Shown piece after piece: positions 10,390-21,252 of a stretch of DNA of 64,000 nucleotides. The position numbers and the translations under genes were made by a program. A model generated the notes under the pieces. The model was given only the letters and a program-made list of their open reading frames with translations, was not told where the DNA came from and did not search any database. Location of the stretch: assembly GCA_948474755.1 (NCBI GenBank), contig CAOLHI010001301.1, positions 62,001-126,000 on the forward strand, given 5' to 3'. The stretch comes from Ctenosaura bakeri (lineage: Eukaryota; Chordata; Lepidosauria; Squamata; Iguanidae). The stretch's first letter is position 1, and each line of letters starts with the position of its first letter.

Positions 10390-10945
10390 TGTCATTTTCT
10401 GGACAGAATTCAAAGTGCTGGTCTTTATAACCTTGCATGGCTTGGGTTCAGACTATGTGAAAGATCATCTTGCCTTATACAAGCCAGCTCAAGTTTTAAG
10501 TTCTGCACGGGAGGTCTTTCTTTGAGTTCCACTACCACTGCAGATGTGTTTGCTGAGGAGTCAGGAGAGAGCTTTCTCCATGGTGGCTTCCAGGCTGTGG
10601 AACTCCTTTCCTCAGGAGGTCTGATCAGCGCCCCTCCCTCCTCTATCTCCTCTATTTCCACTGGCAGATGAAGATGTTTTTATTCAGGCAGGTCTTTGAA
10701 TGTAATTATGGTGCAGCAGTGCATGTGCAAAGTTTTGTCCTGCATTTTTAATCATTTATTGGAAGCTATTTTTTCAATGTTTTTAACTGTTTTAAATCAT
10801 GGTTTTTAAATAATATTGTTGCTTAATTCTTTTGTAACTTTTGCAAACTAATGTTTTAGCTTAATCTTTTTAAAATTATTGTAAGCCTCTTTGAATCTCA
10901 TCTCAAGAGAAAGGCGGGATATAAATTTAATAAATAAATTTAAAA
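10390..10945 (+). mobile_element. L2-like LINE, 3' end
   Basis: The start (CTGGTCTTTATAACC, CATGGCTTGGGTTCAGACTA) reads like the end of L2 ORF2 (KVLVFITLHGLGSDY). It continues into a 3' UTR that ends GAAAGGCGGGATATAAATTT followed by AATAAATAAA, the L2-type short-tandem tail. 5'-truncated and decayed, with no catalytic region. Confidence 0.75.
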
Positions 10946-11039
10946 AAATCTGTGCCATGCAAGCATGATGTAATGTCCTCCCCTTCATATTCCAGCTAAG
11001 GTTCCTTTCTCCTTCCCAAAGGAGACATGATATACAAGC

Positions 11040-11400
11040 AGTTCTCCTATGTTCACATTTGTGTAATAAGCTGAATTTTTGACCACATTTAACTTTGAAG
11101 AAGGCTTGGATTCAGCATCTTCTCATTTTCCACTTCTTCAGATCTAAAGTCATAAACATATTTTTGCATCTTGAATGTGAAACTCTGCAGACATTGAAAA
11201 GACTATGACGTCAATGCTAAATATTTTTAATCTCCATCTCTCATCAGTTTGCCAGATTTCAACATCATGCACAGGAGAGAAAAAAAGGCATTGCAAAAAT
11301 TGTCACCTCTGGAAAACTCATCCTTTGGTGAATCACTAAAGCCCAGATTTCAGCATTTTTTCCTGATGAAAGTATAAATACTTTTGCTATGCAGGTCGGT
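11040..11400. other. single-copy-looking AT-rich DNA
   Basis: No repeat match seen. It contains TGACGTCA at 11207-11214 (a consensus CRE half-palindrome pair) and several TTTTCATT/AATGAAA-like words. It may be part of a conserved non-coding tract that continues at 11.56 kb, but the evidence is composition only. Confidence 0.3.
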
Positions 11401-11559
11401 AGTGACTGGCATTAGTCACTGGTTAATTTTTGGAACTTCCTTCCATCCTTTCCTTCTCCCTCCCTCCCTTCTGTTATGCTTTTGTTATCTACATAATTAT
11501 ATAAAGGATAGAACTTTACAACGGCCAAGAAGCTTGTTTTAAAAACAAGAAGGTTGCTT

Positions 11560-12330
11560 TCTCTCTTTGCTGCAGCCCTCTGTTACGCTTCCACATGCTA
11601 ATCTGGGCCTGCTCAAACATCTCTTGCAATCATCATTAGAAGGCCAACGCTCTGATGATGAAGTACTGCTCAACATTCAGGTACCATGGTGGAGCTATAT
11701 CCTTTTGATCTGCCTGTGGGTTTAATAAGCATTCCAGATGGCTTACTAGGCCTGAAGCAAGAATGGATAATCATGCAGCTCTAACCCTCCAAATAATAAT
11801 AAACTAAGGACACAGGAAGAGTGGAGGGGGCTCTTACATGCCAAAAGCATTCAACAGAGCAATCGCTAGGGTACATTTATGTCCTGGCTCTTCACAGGTG
11901 AAAGGGACACGGTTTTAAATAAAACACAGGCTACAAATAACGTCGCATTATTGTTATTATATATGACACCGGGCAGGAACTCTTTGAGCAATGCAGAGTG
12001 GAAGGATGTCATTTGCCCTGTTAAAATGCTCGGTTATTTCTCCACCGTGCGTCTCCCAGCCTTCTGATTGGCAGGAAGAGAGAGGAGGGGCCCAGTTTCG
12101 TTAAAGACCCCACTGTCGTTTCTCAATAACCGTGCCGTGTACACGTCTTTAATCTATTATTTACCAATCATATTTCTCGGGCAGGCCCATCAGCAAAGTT
12201 TCAGGGTATCAAGGAAACCGGAATGAAATGTCACATAAACCTGGCCTCTGCTGGCAAAATTACTTGCTGTCGAGGGGAAAAGGATTATTTTATGACAATA
12301 TTCCTGAGGCTGTTGCAAGGAAGGGTGGGA
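11560..12330. promoter_or_regulatory. candidate conserved non-coding element
   Basis: About 770 bp free of recognisable repeats between an L2 tail and a solo LTR. CpG dinucleotides persist in an AT-rich background (AACGTCGCATTA near 11939, CACCGTGCGTCTC near 12042, CACTGTCGTT, AACCGTGCCGTGTACACGTC near 12128), which is unusual in neutral methylated vertebrate DNA. Motif-like words include CTGATTGGC (reverse CCAAT) at 12063, TTTAATCTATTATTTACCAATCA at 12148 (read in two parts), and ATTAGA. The frames here (62-75 codons) look non-coding. It could be a developmental enhancer; only alignment to other vertebrates can show it. Confidence 0.4.
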
Positions 12331-12684
12331 CAGGAAGGACCGCCTTGCCCTACCCACCTGCCAAAGGCTTGAACAGCTGCCATAAGACAGCTTATCCTCC
12401 TTCTCAGAAAGTTGAACCCCTGATTACCTGCCAGATCTGTCTCATTAGGTTTTAAAAAAAAAAAAAAGCTAGGCAAATCCCATGCCCTGAAGAAGAGCCA
12501 TCTATCAGCCCCACCACCAGAGTTGCCACCAAACTGAGACTGAGGCTGAATTGGCTGTGGAGTACAAAGGGATTATCTGACTCTGTTCTCACAGCAGCCT
12601 CATTAGGCTGGTTAGTGTGGAAGGCTCTGGCTACCTTAAGGCAAACCTAGGGAGCTCCTTAGCTGAAGATCTGAGATGATTCTC

Positions 12685-13547
12685 TGTTACCCTGTAAGTT
12701 GGGGGTCCCGGGAGGGGCACCCAAATAACCAAATAAAAACACAAGATGAGGAAATTAAGCTCAAGCACTCTCTTAAGCTAACGAGAGGCAGGGTAACTTC
12801 AGCTAGGATCTTTAACCCTATGCATACAGCGTCAGGTCAGAGAGCGGCTAGAGAAGTTTTAAAGTAACAAATAATATTTTATTGAAGACAAAAGACAAGA
12901 CGTATACTAGCTAACTGAGAAATAGAAATGGAGAGCTTTGGGGAATGGGTAATATGACACCTGGTCTCGTAGTCCTGGAGAGAAGATGAGGTTGCAGGGA
13001 TGGAAAGCTCAGCGCGGTTCGCTGAGGGGAGTTTCCTTAGACAACCGGCAGCAAGGCAGGATGGAAGTCCAAAGTAGTCCGAGGAAGTCCCGAAAATGGG
13101 GACCTTTTATAGGGTGAATTTTACCTACGGGCTATGCCATGCTCGGTGAGAACAAAGGAAATTTGGAGCTGGACAAAGGAGTTGGGAAAGGTCAGGTTTT
13201 GCAAGATGAGCTTAGTGCTGGATGACAATAGTATGGCCAGTATGCTGATGATCCAACATAAAGGAATGACTTGGCTCTTGGCTGTGTGGCTTTGTAAAGA
13301 TACGCGCTGAGCAAAGCCGGTTTGCAGGGAGGTTTTTCCCTAAAGCATCGGAGAGGCTTAAGTTGCCTGCCTGAATGGGGCTTTGGAATGTACAACCTTT
13401 AACGGCCGCGCCCAATACATGCTTGTCCAGTGGACCTCTGCAAACACGTGGAGTAGAGTGGCAGAGAAAGGTCGAGTAAAGGTCAAATTATTTGATATCA
13501 AAAGGATATCTAGTGCTCTCACCAGACATATCATAACTGTGATAACA
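12685..13547 (-). mobile_element. solo LTR, family A, copy 2 (863 bp)
   Basis: TGTTACCCTGTAAG...GTGATAACA, collinear throughout with the copy at 9282. The flanking tetranucleotides are TCTC and TCTT, a 4-bp target duplication with one change. TTTTATAGGGTG at 13105-13116 marks the reversed TATA region. No internal region is present. The two copies 9282 and 12685 share long identical words, so they are of similar age, but their different duplications show independent insertion. Confidence 0.88.
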
Positions 13548-13777
13548 TCTTGAGGTGAAGCATGTTCTTCTTGATCTGAGGACAGGCTGTGCAGCACAAT
13601 GGGGGAAGAATTGATGTGGCAATATCTGGACATGGTAGAATGAACCATACCACCTTCAAGACCAGCCACAGCTCTGCATTTTTGAATGGTTCTCAGGTGT
13701 CGAGAAAGAGAGAATTCGAAAAATAGAAAACTGTCATAAGAGGGGATGGTCCACACTAGAACCTGCCTTCAGTCTTA

Positions 13778-14194
13778 AGCCCTTTCTGCAGGACATTGCC
13801 ATCCTACACTGGGGACAGGAGAAGGACAGGACCCAGATGACAGTTCTGTATGGTGTTGTCTGGGTCCCATCCCTCTCCCATCCCCAGGTGGTGTGATTGC
13901 ACAGTAAATCATTGATGGGTTTTCCCTGTCAATGGCCAGCAATCGTGCAGCTCTCCTGCCGCCTACCCACACTTATGTGCTGTGCAGAGGTCCTGGAAGT
14001 GAAAATGCTGTGCTTCCTGCCCCAGCACAGCCTAGGACAGTATCCCGCAGCGCTGAGGAAGGAAGAGGCAGTGCCATCGTACTTCCTCCATTCACGGAGG
14101 CAGCCGGTGCTCCTGTCATGCTCCCATCCTGGGAGGGGCTTTACCGAGATCCCCTTGGGATGCAGCCAGGATCTGGTAAGCTGTGGAAAGGTCC
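13778..14194 (+). mobile_element. diverged MITE-B relative
   Basis: Ends AAGCCCTTTCTGCAG and CTGTGGAAAGGTCC are inverted. The interior keeps the family-B order: CACACTTATGTGCTGTGCAG, a CTTCCTGCCCCAGCACAGCC block, GAAGGAAGAGGCAG and GGTAAGCTGTGG. The first half (13790-13930) differs from family B, with its own hairpin TGGGACAGG/CCTGTCCC-like pairing. It is probably an older subfamily. Confidence 0.65.
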
Positions 14195-14620
14195 CTGGAA
14201 TCATGAGGCTAAGAAGGGTTCTTGTAAGCCAGGTAATTCAATCCCTTCATTAAGATGGCTAGATGCCCTAAATTATCAGGTGGCCTTCCATCTAATGCCC
14301 TGACAGGTTTCTTTGAAGGACTATTCAATCTAAACCCAGTGTAAATGGAGACAGAATAAAAGAAACCAGTGGCTTTGAAGTTGCCCACAATGAATACCTG
14401 GGTAGCATGTTAAGAAATCTCATAGATAATCTGTTCAGATTTTTCTATCACTATTGTGAGATGTATTGTATGCCTATTTGGCCAACAATTGTAGTCATTG
14501 CTAGTCAACATGGACTTAAAAATTGAGATTAGTATGTGCATATTTTGAGTATGACAATGTTATCTTTTTTGGGCAATGGTTTTGTCTTGGGGAGATGATG
14601 GTTCATAAATGACCAGTCTA
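14195..14620. other. unassigned stretch, no gene seen
   Basis: AT-rich DNA with no recognised element or coding signal. Confidence 0.35.
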
Positions 14621-14623
14621 GTC

Positions 14624-14856
14624 TTGTTGTTGTGTGTTGTCAAGTCACTCCTGGCTTACAGTGACACTAAGCAGGACCTATTATGGGGTTTTCTTGGCAG
14701 AATTTGTTCAGAAGGTGTTTGCCTTTACCTTCTTCTGAAAATGAGAGAGTGTGAATTGCCCAAGGTCACCCAGTGGGTTTCCATAGTTGAGTGGTGATTC
14801 AGACCTTGGTCTTCTAGAGTTGTAGACTAACATTCAAACCATTATACCACACTGGC
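14624..14856 (-). mobile_element. tRNA-headed SINE with BovB-type tail
   Basis: A near full-length Sauria-type SINE on the minus strand. The tail is on the left (TGTTGTTGTGTGTTGTCAAG, then CACTCCTGGCTTAC), the body includes CCAAGGTCACCCAGTGGGTT, and the tRNA-derived head is at the right (ACCATTATACCACACTGGC). Same family as 1-182 and 16136-16740. Confidence 0.8.
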
Positions 14857-14859
14857 TAA

Positions 14860-15510
14860 TATACTAGGTTTAAATTATTTACTTTGAGAGAACATCAACA
14901 AGGAGGGCATGCAAACTCACCCACCATCAGAAGTGGTACAGTGTCCTCTACCACCTCAGGACTATAGGGCTCACATTCTGCTTAACACCAATGGAACTTA
15001 CAGCTCCACTGGCCTATTGAAATGGACAGAACTGAGGGCAGAGGTAGTATGGCTAGCTATGTGACACTCCCAAAAGTGTGGAGTCATGTCTCAAGACAAT
15101 TCTGGCAAGGTGTGTCCCCCAAGGTCCTTCTCAGTGGTAACATCCCTATTCTACAATTTTGCTCCCCAATAAAGTTCATCTAGCACCTTATTTGTGCACT
15201 TTTCAATAGTCTCTTATTTTTCTTGGGGTTTAACATATGAACTTTGGATCTTTTGACATTTATTTTATTTTATTAAAATACTAGCATATATACCCAGTGT
15301 TGGCTGGGATTTTATTTTCTCATAGGTAATGCTTGTTAGGAAGATTTGAGATCCTGTGTCTCTAATTCCCCAAACTGTAACTTTTCCCCATATTCCCCAA
15401 CCCAACCTGTATTCAGTTACCATCCCTCAGAGTTCCTGAGGGAATACACTGTCTCCCTCCTTGCTGCTAGGTCTCGTTTCCATAGTAAGCAGTCCATTAA
15501 AGACAGACAC
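14860..15510. other. unassigned stretch, no gene seen
   Basis: No repeat recognised apart from short A/T runs near 15240-15290. No coding domain. Confidence 0.35.
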
Positions 15511-15511
15511 A

Positions 15512-15600
15512 GTTGACTGAGGCCCAAGAGTTCTCTGGTGGAAAATTCTAAAGGTCCCTCCCCAAACTGCAAACCCCAGGATTCCACAGAATCTTCTTAG
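15512..15600 (-). mobile_element. MITE-A internal fragment
   Basis: GACTGAGGCCCAAGAG, TGGAAAATTCTAAAGG, CTCCCCAAACTGCAAACCCC and CAGGATTCCACAG follow the order of the family-A centre and inner right arm. Both termini are missing. Confidence 0.65.
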
Positions 15601-15654
15601 GCAGCCAGTCAGTCTTTGACTGACACAACCAAACAAATGAGGTCTTCACCTGAC

Positions 15655-15850
15655 ACAAACAAACTTTGATTTTTATATATTAGATTTATAACCTGCCCTA
15701 TATTGTCGGATCTCAGGGCAGCACATGATAAAATTGACTGAACCAATTTAAACAGCATAAACGTGTAATACATGGTTTAAACTGACAAAAATTTGACAGA
15801 TTAAAACAAGTCTGTTGAAGTCAGTTAAAACAGTTTTAAAAAAAACTTCA
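15655..15850 (-). mobile_element. L2-like LINE 3' UTR tail
   Basis: On the minus strand this ends in the L2-type signature: the plus strand shows TTATATATTAGATTTATAACC and CAGGGCAGCACA followed by AAACAGTTTTAAAA words, the usual L2 3' UTR content. A decayed fragment. Confidence 0.5.
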
Positions 15851-16135
15851 AACAATAACACATCTAATTTTTTTAAGTCTACACATTTACTAATTCTGTA
15901 TATTTCTCAGTGCTGCTTAACATTGCTGCTGACTTAATAAAGCTGTGGGGGGACATGAATTTGAAAGGAATGTTAAGCGGGGAGGGAGGGACAAATTTAT
16001 ATGGAAAGAGGCTGCTACTGGGGAAGGATAGGAATCTACAGTTCATCTGTTTTTTAGGAAGAATAAGGTTGTAAGCTAGGGATAAGGAAAGTGCATCCCC
16101 CAAGGCTATACTCTGTGACTTGAAAGGCCTTCCTT

Positions 16136-16740
16136 TGTTGTGGTGTGCCTTTAAGTCATTCTGACTTATGGTGGCTTTAAGGCAACCTATCATGAGAGTT
16201 TCTGGGACTGCATGTGTGAGATGCACTCAAGGTCACCCAGTGGGTTTCCATGGCTGAGTCCCTTTTCGCACGTTACCTTTTTGCACTGCTGGGTTGAGGT
16301 CCTCGTGCGAGAAGCCTTGGAAGGAACTCTGCTGTTTCCCTGCTGCTTCGGTTCCGCAGCTCCTTCCTCCTCACGTGAGCGCCCCACCTCTTCCTTTCAC
16401 AGTGCAGCCTGGGACCTCGCACGCTGCACTGAGGAGAGGACGCATGACCAGCTCGGCTCCCGAGGTACTGCACGCCAGGTAAGTGCGCACGGGGCCTGGG
16501 AGCATTGCTTGACGGCACACCATTTTCAGCTGTAAGCCAAAAATGAAAAGATGCTTTCCCGTTCTGTGTCTGGCCGTTGCGCATCACGTAAATGTGAGTG
16601 CGTCATGCAGACCGCTCCTCACATTTATGCGATGCTTAAGGGGCCCTCTCGCTTCCAAAACACCATGTGAAAAGGGCCTGAGTGGGGAACTGAACCCTGA
16701 AACATTGAAGTCCAACTCTCAAACCACTATATCACACTGC
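16136..16740 (-). mobile_element. tRNA-headed SINE split by MITE-B
   Basis: The SINE tail and body (16136-16257, ending TTTCCATGGCTGAG) and head (16682-16740, GTGGGGAACTGAACCC ... CACACTGC) are the two parts of one SINE. In the uninterrupted copy at 14624 the same junction is continuous (CATAGTTGAGTGGTGATTC). The MITE is therefore younger than the SINE. Confidence 0.85.
16258..16678 (-). mobile_element. GGCC-ended MITE, family B, copy 5
   Basis: A 421-bp element with left end GTCCCTTTTCGCACG (first C mutated) and right end GTGAAAAGGGCC. The target duplication is TGA (16255-16257, 16679-16681), and the SINE host gives the empty site. The interior keeps the CATTTTCAGC/GCCAAAAATG and GCAGCCTGGG hairpins. 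Many CpGs survive as CG, so the copy is fairly young or lightly methylated. Confidence 0.9.
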
Positions 16741-16744
16741 TTCT

Positions 16745-17190
16745 TGAAGCACCTTCAAAAAATTCTTGACATTTTGCATGCCCTCAAATATTCCTTCAGT
16801 ACTCTAGGGACTGGGGAGGCAATTTCACCAAGTATTAGATCTTTCTGGGTCTTTCGGGAGCCAGGAGGGGACTTATTGCATCAGAAAATGACCCAGAAAT
16901 TGAATTATAGCAACTTCGTGTTGAAAAAAAATTTCCCCAAATGACCTAGGGAGCATTTAGGAGAATTTTGGTGCATTTTTAATTTTTTGGTTGGGGAGGG
17001 ATTATGAAGAGAAGAACTTCAAGGTCCTCTAGGGACACCAGAGTGGAGAGGTAGCTGCTGAACATTATCTACCCTGTAGAAGGCAATGGCAGTAGATGTC
17101 TTGACTGCAATACAGATGGACATATCAGATTGCTATGATCCATATTTTTAATTCGTATCCATTTGTAACACATTTCCATCCCATTTCTAT
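16745..17190. other. unassigned stretch, no gene seen
   Basis: Purine-rich intergenic DNA, no repeat recognised, no coding signal. Confidence 0.35.
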
Positions 17191-17511
17191 GGTCCTTTTC
17201 ACACGGCATTTCCCATGAGAAAGAGGGCCTGGAGTGTCACGTGATTGCGAGGAGTGATCTGCACAACGCACTCACAATTGCGCAATGCTCTAGGGGCCAG
17301 CAGGGGCCAATCATGCACCTTTTCATTTTTGGCTTGAAGCTGAAAATGGTGCGCAATTGCGCATTGCTCCCGAGCCCTGGGCACACTTACCTGATGTGCA
17401 GAGCCTCTGGAGCTGGGCTGGTCACACTTCCTGCCCCAGTGCAGCCTCGGAAGGTCCCAGGCTGCACTGTGGAAGGAAGAGGAGGAGCTCTCACGCGAGC
17501 AGGCAGCTCTC
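17191..17511 (+). mobile_element. MITE-B, right end deleted
   Basis: Begins GGTCCTTTTCACACGGCATT and follows family B to GCGAGCAGGCAGCTCTC. It then stops abruptly about 100 bp short of the right terminus and joins an L2-like tail. Either a deletion joined the two or the MITE inserted next to the LINE and lost its end. Confidence 0.8.
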
Positions 17512-17514
17512 AAT

Positions 17515-17660
17515 ATTTCAATTGTTTTTGTGCTTTTAATGCTTGTCGTTTTTTTTTTAAAAAAATCCCTTTTTACAAACTTTTGGTTTTAAAGCCAAAC
17601 CTTGGTTTCCATCTTGGGAGAAAAGGCGACATATAAATTCAATAAAATAAATGAGTAAAT
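17515..17660 (+). mobile_element. L2-like LINE 3' tail
   Basis: TTTTAATGCTTGTCG followed by long T/A runs, then AAGGCGACATATAAATTCAA and AATAAAATAAATGAG. This is the L2 3' end pattern seen also at 10.9 kb and 38.9 kb. Confidence 0.6.
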
Positions 17661-17934
17661 AATTCTGCTGCCTTTCCAACTGAGTATAGGAGAAGCATTT
17701 TTCAAGCAGAATGACCTGAAACTGACTGGTTTCATAAGCACCCACGGATGGAATTCATGACTTTCAGCTCTGGTTGCCAGGTCAGATCTGCCTTAACCTC
17801 TGTGATTTCAGGGACATAACCTGAGACCTAGGGATGTATTGTGATATCACAGGGGGCAGGACCTGGAAATCTTGCAAGGTTGATATTGCAAGGGGCAGTC
17901 CTAGCAATGTCATTAAGCATGACAGGTGAAACAT

Positions 17935-18420
17935 CAATCACAGTTGCACCAAGGATGCTATACAGATTGATCAGACAAGGGCAACAAGGATGGTCCAAAG
18001 TTCAGAGAAGGGAAACAAGAGTCATAAGAAGTATGGAGAACCAAACACAGGAGGAAAGGTTGAAGGAGTTGGGCATGTCAAGCCTGGTAATGAGAAGACT
18101 GAGGGGTAACATGATTATACTCTTTAAATATCTCAAGGGCTTTCACAGAGAGAAGGGGGCAGATTTGTTTTCTGCTATTCCAGAAGGTAGGAGCCTAATG
18201 GTTTTAGGTTATAGGAGGGTAGATTTTAACTGAACGTTAAAAGGAACTTCTTGACTGTGAGAGCAGATCAGCAATGGAATCAGTTGCTTAGATTTCTGGA
18301 TGGCATTAAAAACAGGCTGGACAGCTATCTGCTGGTGATGATCTAGTTGGAGTTCCTGCATTGTGCAGTTGGACTTTATAGCTGATATAGGACCCCTTCC
18401 AGCTGTATGTTTTTATGAAG
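17935..18420 (+). mobile_element. old CR1 LINE, 3' end
   Basis: The reading order follows the CR1 C-terminus: MVQSSEKGNKSH (for VQRRVTKM), RLKELGMSSLVMRRLRGN (close to the intact copy's [19 protein letters not shown]), then YLKGFHREKGADLFSAIPE. It ends near TATGTTTTTATGAAG without an intact octamer array. The 17841-18233 frame (130 codons) is therefore a transposon relic and not a gene. Confidence 0.85.
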
Positions 18421-18441
18421 TAGAAAACAGCAAATCTAAAA

Positions 18442-18825
18442 AAAAATGAAGAAAGTTTACATATACACACTTTTTAAGTTAGCGTTCTCACTCTGAGATT
18501 CCTTACCTTTGTCCTGAAGATTGGAGAAGAGGGTCCAGACCCTGAGATCTGAGAATTCTGCTTCCCTCAGGTTCTCAGAAGGATCCATGGTTCTACTCCC
18601 CCCCCCAAAAAAAAATTTTAAAAACCCTTGAATTAAAAATGAAGTATACATATATACACTTTTTAAGTCAGTGCTCTCACTCTGAGATTCCTTCCCTTTG
18701 CCCTGAAGATTGGAGAAGAGGGTCCAGGCCCTGAGATCTGAGAATTCTGCTTCCCTCAGGTTCTCAGAAGGATCCATGGTTCTACCCCCCCCCCCAAAAA
18801 AAGTTAAAAACCATTGAATTAAATG
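18442..18825. repeat. 192-bp tandem duplication (two units)
   Basis: Unit 1 (18442-18635) and unit 2 (18636-18825) are collinear and very similar. Both run AAAATGAAG, CACTTTTTAAGT, CTCTCACTCTGAGATTCCTT, GAAGATTGGAGAAGAGGGTC, TCTCAGAAGGATCCATGG and then a C8-11/A7-9 run. The C/A run at the end of each unit may have seeded the duplication. A frame on minus crosses both units and so looks internally repeated; it is not evidence of a gene. Confidence 0.9.
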
Positions 18826-18889
18826 CATGCCACATGTGCTTTTTGTGTATCTTTTGCTCTTGTGTGTGTATATGTGTGTCTTAGAATTT

Positions 18890-19400
18890 GAGTTGTCAAA
18901 CTTATTATGACAGCTCAGAAGCTGTTAGGCATGATGTGTCAAGAAAATGTACTCTGAGAAAAAGAACATGGAGAGGCTGTCAAAATCCACAGGAAGAATT
19001 CCAGGCTCTGTATCTCTTCAAACAGGGTCTCAGTACTATGAAGCTGAGTCTCCTCATTGTGAACATGCACACCCCAACAGCTCTGGAAGAGTTAATGGCA
19101 TGCCATATAATGAATTCAATAACGACGAGTTTAAAAAGGTCTAATTAGCGAGTAACCGCTTTATTATGAAAAGAAACGGTAATGAATTTAATAGCTCAAA
19201 ATCATTAACAATATTTAGTTTGCTGGTCCTTGTACTGCATTCTCTTCATTAATATGAACATTTAATATGTTTTAAAATGGATTTGTAATACTTTCTGGGT
19301 CACGGGGTCACACTGACGGAACAAGTGTAATTATTTCTCTAATTGTTATCTCTCGATGTTTGTGCTCTAAACTGCAGCCTATTTAGGTGGTAAGAGTTTT
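18890..19400. promoter_or_regulatory. candidate conserved non-coding element
   Basis: About 500 bp of AT-rich sequence without repeat signatures. It has closely spaced homeodomain-type cores: CTAATTAGCG at 19141, GGTAATGAATTTAATAG at 19178, TTCATTAATATG at 19247, GTAATTATTTC at 19328 and CTAATTGTTATC at 19338. CpGs remain (AACGACGAG, ACCGCTTTATTATG, CACGGGGTCACACTGACGG). This mixture is typical of deeply conserved developmental enhancers. There is no coding frame longer than about 86 codons and none with domain-like composition. Confidence 0.45.
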
Positions 19401-19499
19401 TTTTTTAAAAAAAAATTAAAAATGTTGTGAAATGAAATAAATAAAAGTAATTAAAGGAAGAGAAGTTAAGGGGAAGAATTATTCAAGTGAAGTTGAAAG

Positions 19500-19665
19500 C
19501 AAGAAGACGAGATCCAGTGATGGAGGTTTCTCTCTCCTCCGCCTCATCATCAGAGAATTAGTGCACAGAATAGTGGTGGTGGGGATCCAGATGTTGTTGG
19601 CTTGGAACTCCCAGCAGTTGAAGCCCAATAACATCTGGATCTCCTTCTCCATCACTGCCAAATTG
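19500..19665. repeat. short foldback repeat
   Basis: ATCCAGATGTTGTTGG at 19588 pairs with CCAATAACATCTGGAT at 19626, and GTGATGGAG at 19516 pairs with CTCCATCAC at 19649. The GATGTT..GG/AACATC words and the 'AACTCCCAGCAG' centre resemble the common squamate foldback in which AACTCCCAGAATCCC lies between inverted arms. Confidence 0.55.
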
Positions 19666-19929
19666 CTGTACGTTAATTCTGTGGCTCCACAGTGGAAGAG
19701 TGTCTTTTGTGCAGTGTTAAACTATGCAGTTCTTGATGCAGTTTGCTTCTTTTCTGCTGGAAAAAGAAAATGTAAATCTCTGTACAAAATAATTCCCAAG
19801 GAAGATGGCAGTGTGCAAACACTCATTGAAGAACTGCACAGAAATATTTAATTTTTTTCTTCACAGTGAGAGGGAAACTACACTCCTCCCTTCACATTCA
19901 TGGGGTTAACCTTCATGAATTTGATTATT

Positions 19930-20275
19930 CACAAGCCTCTATGTGCCTTCTCCTATTCTCCTCCTCCCATTTTTGCCAGAGATGAAAAGGAGGAGCCTAG
20001 ACAAAAGGCAAGGAAAGGGGGGCTTGCTTGAGCTTTCCTTCTCCCTCTAGAGCTCCCCTTCCTATTTCCTTGTCTATGGTCCTGGCACAGAGAACTTGCA
20101 CCGAGGCAATAGGCAAGGGAAATGGGGGGAGGGCTCATGGGAACATTTCTTCTCCCCTCCAGGGCGCCCCCTCCCATTCCCATGCATTTTGCCTGGCCAT
20201 AAGGAACTTTGTGCTGAGGCAAAATGCAAGAGAATGGGGGGGACCCCTGAATGGAAAAAAAGGGGAGCGTTGGGG
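19930..20275. repeat. degenerate tandem array, three ~115-bp units
   Basis: Three successive units share the order TCCCTC(T/C)AG, CCCCTTCC(T/C)AT, TTGC/TTGTCT, then GGCAA(G/T)GGAAATGGGG: near 19955-20030, 20035-20140 and 20150-20250. Each unit is itself partly palindromic. No coding capacity is implied by the overlapping frames of 70-109 codons. Confidence 0.5.
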
Positions 20276-20279
20276 AGAG

Positions 20280-20870
20280 TTATTCAGGGTTTTTCCACTT
20301 TTACAAGGGTTCTGTGCCTCAAACCCTTGTGAAAATGGAGGGTCCACAATATTTTAAAAATTTGTTCTGTCATGCAAGAATGCAAAAGATAAAGACTGGG
20401 ATCCCCATTCCTCAGTCTGTATGAGGAAAGGGTAGAGGTTGCTATGTCCTGTATAAGGAAATGGATAGAGGTTGCTATTTTTTTTCTTTTCCTTAGGCAG
20501 CGAAATGTATTGGGTCAGCTGCCAGTCTGAGCAATTCTATCATCCCCACACAACCAATTAAAGAGTTAATAAAAGGCTCCCTCCCTTCACCTACCTGTTG
20601 CTCTTTTCTTTTTAAGTCTTCCAAGAGCGATGCTCCCCAAGAGAGAAAGCTATTTAACTAATTTACAGCATGATCTAAAGCATGTTTACTCTGAAGTGAG
20701 TTCAGTGGGGCTTCATCCCTAGTGTATGGACTGCAGCATTTGTTAAGTATACTAAAGCTAGCATTGTTGAGCTTTGCCAACAGAAACAAGACCCTGGGTT
20801 TTGTTTGCTTTCTTCTTTGGTGTTTTGAGATTATCCCATCTCTGTTCCTTATCACAAGAAGGTAAACTTG
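20280..20870. other. unassigned stretch, no gene seen
   Basis: Mixed DNA; GTATGAGGAAAGGGTAGAGGTTGCTATG and its near copy GTATAAGGAAATGGATAGAGGTTGCTA (20420-20480, shown here only in part) form a ~43-bp imperfect direct repeat. Nothing else recognised. Confidence 0.35.
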
Positions 20871-21252
20871 CAGCATTCACTGTGCGAGAGATGGCCCCAC
20901 CTTGGCCAGGATGCTTTATCAGGTCTGGATGTTGATTGTGCTGTGCAACTGTGATAACTAATGTGAACAGTATGCAACTGAACCAAGACACCAAATGTAC
21001 AACCAAATACATATGTGCACCCATGTGCCAAATGCCATGTGAATCTTGCACAATGCAGTATGCATGGCCATGCAAGATGCACATCTACTAGCAATGCACT
21101 TCAATGTGCACAATAGGGATGAAATGGAAATTCACCAGTTTCCTGACTGGAGTTAAATTTGTAGTTTCCAAACCCATTGAGAAACTTGCACAGGAAGAAA
21201 AATGGTATGTAGAAAGTCTCTGCAACTTTAGGAAACTTTTGTTTTGTTTTGT

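Noticed and set aside
9282..13547. One provirus with LTRs at 9282 and 12685
   Set aside because: Each LTR has its own 4-bp duplication (GAAG; TCTC/TCTT), and the 2.5 kb between holds an L2 tail and CpG-rich single-copy DNA with no gag or pol.
18457..18828. 123-codon frame with an internal protein repeat
   Set aside because: The repeat follows from the 192-bp tandem DNA duplication and spans C/A homopolymers; no domain.
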